Part shown: positions 5,560 to 8,018 of the stretch, piece by piece
How positions within the stretch are numbered: position 1 is the stretch's first letter
Layout: every line of letters starts with the position of its first letter
Source of the DNA: an uncultured Prevotellaceae bacterium
GTDB taxonomy: Bacteria > Bacteroidota > Bacteroidia > Bacteroidales > Bacteroidaceae
Direction: 5' to 3'
Assembly: GCA_900313845.1 (NCBI GenBank)
Contig: OMTC01000067.1
Span: 1 to 8,018, forward strand
DNA length: 8,018 nucleotides
The notes under the pieces: model-generated
Told to the model about the DNA's origin: nothing
Databases searched by the model: none
What the model saw: only the letters and a program-made list of their open reading frames with translations
Program-made: the position numbers and the translations under genes

Positions 5560-5820
5560 TTAACCAATGATTTCAATGTCCTTCCAATCAACATAACCCT
5601 TAGCAACTGCCTGCTTGAGAGCTGCATCGAGACCGATGCGGTTGATGATGCGAAGACCTGCAGCGCTCACCTTGAGCACAATCCAGCAGTCCTCCTCAAC
5701 ATAGTAGAACTTCTTTGTGAACAAATTGACATCGAAGCTGCGCTTTGTGCGGCGGAGGGAGTGGGAAACGTTGTTTCCAATCATCGATGTCTTACCTGTG
5801 ATTTGACAAGCTTTTGACAT
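5560..5820 (-). CDS. rpmB: 50S ribosomal protein L28 (bL28)
   Basis: An 86-residue protein starting MSKACQITGKTSMIGNNVSH, the normal bL28 N terminus, followed by SLRRTKRSFDVNL (21-33) and the C-terminal GLDAALKQAVAKGYVDWKD (63-81). The frame is open 57 bp further upstream, but that extension (starting MLLRVVPLLF) is not part of L28, so I place the start at 5820. Only one of the zinc-type cysteines (C5) remains near the N terminus, in keeping with a zinc-free form. The 117-nt spacer from rpmA holds no clear terminator and no perfect -7 box, so read-through from the rplU promoter is likely. A weak internal promoter cannot be excluded. Confidence 0.96.
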   Translation of the reverse strand: MSKACQITGKTSMIGNNVSHSLRRTKRSFDVNLFTKKFYYVEEDCWIVLKVSAAGLRIINRIGLDAALKQAVAKGYVDWKDIEIIG

Positions 5821-5937
5821 AATCTTATATAAAGTACACCTTGCAGAGAAGAGTAGGGGAACTACCCGCAATAGCAAAATGTTGAACTTCTTCTTTTTTT
5901 GTTTTTAACTTCAAATTAATATCTCGCTTACTCTTCA
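5821..5937 (-). other. rpmA-rpmB spacer
   Basis: This 117-nt stretch has no ORF. On the minus strand a TTAATTTG near 5920 is one base off the -7 consensus but has no supporting -33 box. A small hairpin, GGGTAG/CTACTC with a 5-nt loop and one G-U pair, lies around 5850-5870, closer to rpmB. No intrinsic terminator is seen, so the five ribosomal genes may share one transcript. Confidence 0.4.
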
Positions 5938-6201
5938 CTATTCAGCTGCAACTGGTTCAACTGAAACTGTGCTGCGGTCGAGGCGTCCCTTCTTGAAAGT
6001 TACGATGCCATCAATAAGAGCGTACAATGTGTGGTCGCTACCCATACCAACATTCTTGCCTGGATAGTGCTTTGTGCCACGCTGACGAACGATGATGTTG
6101 CCTGCCTTTGCATACTGACCTCCGAAGAGCTTGAGTCCGAGTCGCTTGCTATGTGACTCACGGCCGTTCTTTGAACTACCTACACCTTTCTTATGTGCCA
6201 T
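5938..6201 (-). CDS. rpmA: 50S ribosomal protein L27 (bL27)
   Basis: An 87-residue protein starting MAHKKGVGSSKNGRESHSKR, the bL27 N terminus that reaches toward the peptidyl-transferase centre. The GNIIVRQRGTKHYPGKNVGMG segment (34-54) and DHTLYAL (56-62) are also diagnostic. The start carries no Firmicutes-type N-terminal extension needing Prp cleavage. The C-terminal end (SVEPVAAE) is short and acidic, and the stop is TAG. It follows rplU after 26 nt, the usual rplU-rpmA order. Confidence 0.97.
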   Translation of the reverse strand: MAHKKGVGSSKNGRESHSKRLGLKLFGGQYAKAGNIIVRQRGTKHYPGKNVGMGSDHTLYALIDGIVTFKKGRLDRSTVSVEPVAAE

Positions 6202-6227
6202 TTCTTAGTTCCTTTCTTTTTTGTTGG

Positions 6228-6545
6228 TTAAGCGATAACTTGTTTGATTGTGAGCTCAGTGAACTGCTGACGGTGACCGTTGAACTTACGATAACCCTTT
6301 CTTCTGCGCTTGTGGAACACAAATACCTTGTCGCCCTTCACGAGTGGACAAACGACTTCGGCAACTACCTTTGCACCCTCAACTGTTGGTGCGCCTACTG
6401 TGACTGAGCCATTGTTGTCAACCAACAAGACCTTCTCAAATTCAACAGTCTGCTGAGCCTCTGCATCCTTGATGTGATGCACGAAAAGCTTCTTGCCTTC
6501 TTCAGCCTTGAACTGCTGACCGTTAATTTCTACGATTACGTACAT
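6228..6545 (-). CDS. rplU: 50S ribosomal protein L21 (bL21)
   Basis: A 105-residue protein of normal bL21 length. It opens MYVIVEINGQQFKAEEGKKL and carries the family signature in FHKRRRKGYRKFNGHRQQFT (residues 77-96), which binds 23S rRNA. It is the first gene of the ribosomal cluster. The leader before the ATG ends in A-rich sequence (ataataaaaacaacaa) without a Shine-Dalgarno motif. The promoter lies about 160 bp upstream and the leader between them can fold, so autoregulation by L21 is possible (inference). Confidence 0.97.
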   Translation of the reverse strand: MYVIVEINGQQFKAEEGKKLFVHHIKDAEAQQTVEFEKVLLVDNNGSVTVGAPTVEGAKVVAEVVCPLVKGDKVFVFHKRRRKGYRKFNGHRQQFTELTIKQVIA

Positions 6546-6575
6546 TTGTTGTTTTTATTATTTAAACGGGTTTGA

Positions 6576-6623
6576 CCGCGAGGCGAAGCCAGCACGTGGC
6601 TCTCTTTTTCCAAGCCTCCTCGG
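6576..6623 (-). promoter_or_regulatory. Structured rplU leader, candidate r-protein autoregulatory element
   Basis: In the transcript, CCGAGG (6623-6618) can pair with CCTC-gc-GG (6583-6576, 2-nt bulge). These enclose a hairpin AGCCA/TGGCT (6601-6597 and 6591-6587) with the loop CGTGC. The structure ends about 30 nt before the L21 start codon. Leaders controlling L21 operons are known in Bacillus relatives; I cannot tell whether this one is homologous. Confidence 0.5.
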
Positions 6624-6673
6624 CATAATTATTTTCTTGATTCTTCGTTCATCATAGCGCACAATCATTTGTT

Positions 6674-6689
6674 CATACGTGCGCGTATG
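6674..6689 (-). promoter_or_regulatory. Promoter-proximal hairpin in the rplU leader
   Basis: CATACG (6674-6679) and CGTATG (6684-6689) form a 6-bp inverted repeat around TGCG. It begins about 14 nt after the -7 box, so near the mRNA 5' end. Read on the minus strand it contains ATACGCGC, the same octamer as in the ftsY leader hairpin. Confidence 0.6.
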
Positions 6690-6703
6690 GACTAAACTGG
6701 CTG

Positions 6704-6734
6704 CAAAATTACAACTTTTTTGTGGACTGGCAAA
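6704..6734 (-). promoter_or_regulatory. Promoter of the rplU ribosomal cluster
   Basis: The minus-strand -33 box TTTG (6734-6731) is followed after exactly 19 bp by TAATTTTG (6711-6704), a full match to TTTG-N19-TAnnTTTG. The start should be near 6696-6700, giving a leader of about 150 nt. The stretch from here to the lipoprotein terminator (6735-6840) shows no gene. Confidence 0.82.
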
Positions 6735-6840
6735 ATCTTTCTATAACTTTTTTCGTTGAATACCACGTTTTTACAAGCGGCGATTTATCTGCAAGTAGCC
6801 TTCCTCTACGAGAACTTCCCAAATTCACAAGTTGATGAAA

Positions 6841-6876
6841 TGAAAAAGGGGGCAAACCACGCCTGGTGGTAAGCCC
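6841..6876 (-). terminator. Intrinsic terminator of the lipoprotein gene
   Basis: On the minus strand, GGGC (6876-6873) and ACCAC (6870-6866) pair with GTGGT (6860-6856) and GCCC (6853-6850). There is a symmetric 2x2 internal loop and a 5-nt apical loop. CC and TTTTTC follow. It lies 27 bp past the stop codon. Confidence 0.85.
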
Positions 6877-6903
6877 TCTCTTTCCAATTATTTGTAAGAT
6901 GTA

Positions 6904-7602
6904 TTATTTTGCCTTGTAAGTATAAGTACCAATTGTTGTGGTATTATTATTGTACTCAGCTGTGAAGGTGATAGTGTATGTTGCCTTCCAAGTTTTCTGC
7001 TGAGCATCATAGTCTGCAAGGGCAGCCTTAGCCTTCCAATACTCAACGCGATTAATTACGCGATTTCTTGGATAAGACTCTTCGAATTCTTCCTTAATAC
7101 CCTTGTTCTTGAAGATGTTGATGATGGAATTCAGTTCAGAAGTGGTACCAGAAGTGGTGGTTGATGCAAGCTTGTATTTGATAGTCACCTTCTCGCTGTC
7201 GTCATCTCCTAATGGAGCGTAATTGTATGTGGCAACAGTTCTGGTGCTTCCGCTGTAAGTAGCAGTAACAGTTACTTTGTAAGTGCCCTTCCAGTTCTGC
7301 TGGAGCAATTCTGCATTGGCAGCGTCAGCGTGGATTTTCCAATAGTTGATGTTGCTTTGTACATCTGTGAGTTCCTTTTTCTCAGACCAAGATTCCTTGA
7401 TACCCTCTCTGTTGAATTGGTTCTCAATTTTGCTGATTTCATCTCCTATGACACTTCCAGAAGTGGTGAGATCTCTTTTGTACTGGATTTCTACTCTTTT
7501 GTCATCGTCGTCATCGCTACCGCAAGACGTGAAAACGGAACTTGCTAAAACTGAAATGGCAAGAACTGCCATCAGTCCAAAGATTTTCTTAAGATTTTTC
7601 AT
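6904..7602 (-). CDS. Probable surface-exposed lipoprotein with a duplicated domain of unknown function
   Basis: A 232-residue protein with a type II signal peptide: MKNLKKIFG, a hydrophobic core (8-22) and lipobox VFTSC with C27 as the lipidated residue. The cysteine is followed by GSDDDDD, which resembles the acidic lipoprotein export signal that sends Bacteroidota lipoproteins to the outer face of the outer membrane. The mature part is two homologous units, 35-129 and 137-231, joined by a GDDDSE linker. Each has I-x-Y-K near its start, a GIKE motif (67-70, 168-171), YWK (87-89, 188-190), and a C-terminal beta-rich part with K-x-T-Y-x-x-T-x-T-A-x-Y and T-Y-x-Y. I do not recognise the fold, and no catalytic motif is visible; Thr/Ser-rich beta strands suggest a binding or structural role. 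It is a single-gene unit with its own promoter and terminator. Confidence 0.88.
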   Translation of the reverse strand: MKNLKKIFGLMAVLAISVLASSVFTSCGSDDDDDKRVEIQYKRDLTTSGSVIGDEISKIENQFNREGIKESWSEKKELTDVQSNINYWKIHADAANAELLQQNWKGTYKVTVTATYSGSTRTVATYNYAPLGDDDSEKVTIKYKLASTTTSGTTSELNSIINIFKNKGIKEEFEESYPRNRVINRVEYWKAKAALADYDAQQKTWKATYTITFTAEYNNNTTTIGTYTYKAK

Positions 7603-7632
7603 GTTGTTTGTTGTTTTAAATAGAATATGTTT

Positions 7633-7664
7633 AATAATGAGTTTTCGCGTCGTGTATCATTATT
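7633..7664 (-). promoter_or_regulatory. Inverted repeat in the lipoprotein leader
   Basis: AATAATGA (7633-7640) and TCATTATT (7657-7664) are perfect 8-bp inverted repeats around a 16-nt centre containing CGCG and CGTCG. In the mRNA they would form a hairpin ending about 30 nt before the start codon. The stem is A/T-rich and therefore weak, so it might equally be a DNA operator or a chance occurrence. Confidence 0.4.
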
Positions 7665-7736
7665 TTGCAACGTTGTGCATCATATAATACTTGATGAAGT
7701 ACATGGTTGTAAATGAATTAAGTGCATAATCCGTTG

Positions 7737-7767
7737 CAAAAATACATAAAAATCGTTTCACCTCAAA
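7737..7767 (-). promoter_or_regulatory. Promoter of the lipoprotein gene
   Basis: The minus-strand -33 TTTG (7767-7764) is followed after exactly 19 bp by TATTTTTG (7744-7737), a full consensus match. The transcript would start near 7732, leaving a leader of about 130 nt that ends in the A/C-rich run aaaacaacaaacaac before the ATG, with no Shine-Dalgarno sequence. Confidence 0.8.
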
Positions 7768-8018
7768 ATTTCGTGTACTTTTTTCTCTCGCTTCCATTAT
7801 TTTAATTCCTCCAATTGTAAGGATTTAGATTTGTTTTTCTCACAATTCTTATGCAACAAAGTCTTTTGCTATATGGGCTTTTCACAAATTGCATAGTGTT
7901 TTCCGAAGTTTTTTCCTACGGTTCCTGAAAACTCGAATAGGGGATTCATTAGATTTTCGAACTTTCAGAAATTATCTTTTGTACCTCCACTTAAAATTCT
8001 TTGAACTTTCATCTCAAT
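7768..8018. other. AT-rich intergenic stretch with no recognisable gene
   Basis: This 251-bp stretch to the window edge holds no ORF with family resemblance on either strand. On the plus strand TAGATTTG (7826-7833) matches a -7 box but has no -33 partner. A short direct repeat, GAACTTTCA, occurs at 7959-7967 and 8003-8011. It is probably the upstream region of the lipoprotein gene and of whatever follows to the right. Confidence 0.5.

Noticed and set aside
5821..5877. N-terminal extension of L28 starting at 5877
   Set aside because: bL28 starts with MSKACQITGK; the extra 19 residues have no counterpart in the family.
7660..7797. 45-codon minus-strand ORF (MEAREKSTRNF...) preceded by GGAGG
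   Set aside because: It contains the full-consensus promoter of the lipoprotein gene, has no family resemblance, and Shine-Dalgarno motifs are not normally used in this phylum. Most likely chance.
7826..7833. Plus-strand TAGATTTG as a promoter
   Set aside because: No TTTG at the -33 distance and no gene follows within the window; a lone -7 match is common in AT-rich DNA.

Overview
The window looks like chromosomal DNA from the Bacteroidales, probably Prevotella or a close relative. The signs are strong: three promoters read TTTG-N19-TAnnTTTG, the -33/-7 form used by the Bacteroidota housekeeping sigma factor. Translation starts sit behind A-rich leaders without Shine-Dalgarno sequences. There is a DUF4295 gene (Bacteroidota-specific) after rpmG, a lipoprotein with an acidic SDDDDD tail after its lipid cysteine, and an HU-LysM fusion. 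Genes are of moderate GC and spacers are AT-rich. This is mostly core genome; no mobile element, tRNA, rRNA or CRISPR array is visible.

Layout. Positions 1-155 (minus) hold the first 51 codons of a FdtA/QdtA-type sugar ketoisomerase, cut by the window edge. A 230-bp AT-rich divergent promoter region with a perfect 16-bp tandem repeat separates it from a plus-strand DUF4332 (double helix-hairpin-helix) gene at 386-796. A bidirectional terminator (866-900) separates that gene from everything to its right, all of which is on the minus strand.

Read in the direction of transcription (right to left), the minus strand has three units. (1) A duplicated-domain surface lipoprotein (6904-7602) with its own promoter, a leader of about 130 nt and its own terminator. 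(2) A ribosomal cluster, rplU-rpmA-rpmB-rpmG-DUF4295 (5177-6545), driven by a promoter at 6704-6734 through a structured leader and ending at a terminator at 5113-5150. (3) ftsY-rimO-HU-HU/LysM (908-5004), with a promoter at 5068-5098, a hairpin near the mRNA 5' end, gaps of 2 to 10 nt between genes, and the bidirectional terminator at its end.

Functionally, units 2 and 3 combine large-subunit ribosomal proteins, the SRP receptor, a ribosomal protein S12 modification enzyme and nucleoid proteins. The most interesting item is the last gene of unit 3. It places an N-terminal HU DNA-binding domain, a long acidic repeat-bearing linker, a coiled coil, one transmembrane helix and a C-terminal LysM domain in one chain, an arrangement that could physically link the nucleoid to the cell wall. 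The next points of interest are hairpins sharing the octamer ATACGCGC just downstream of both the ftsY and rplU promoters, a candidate L21 leader, and the small DUF4295 ribosomal protein.
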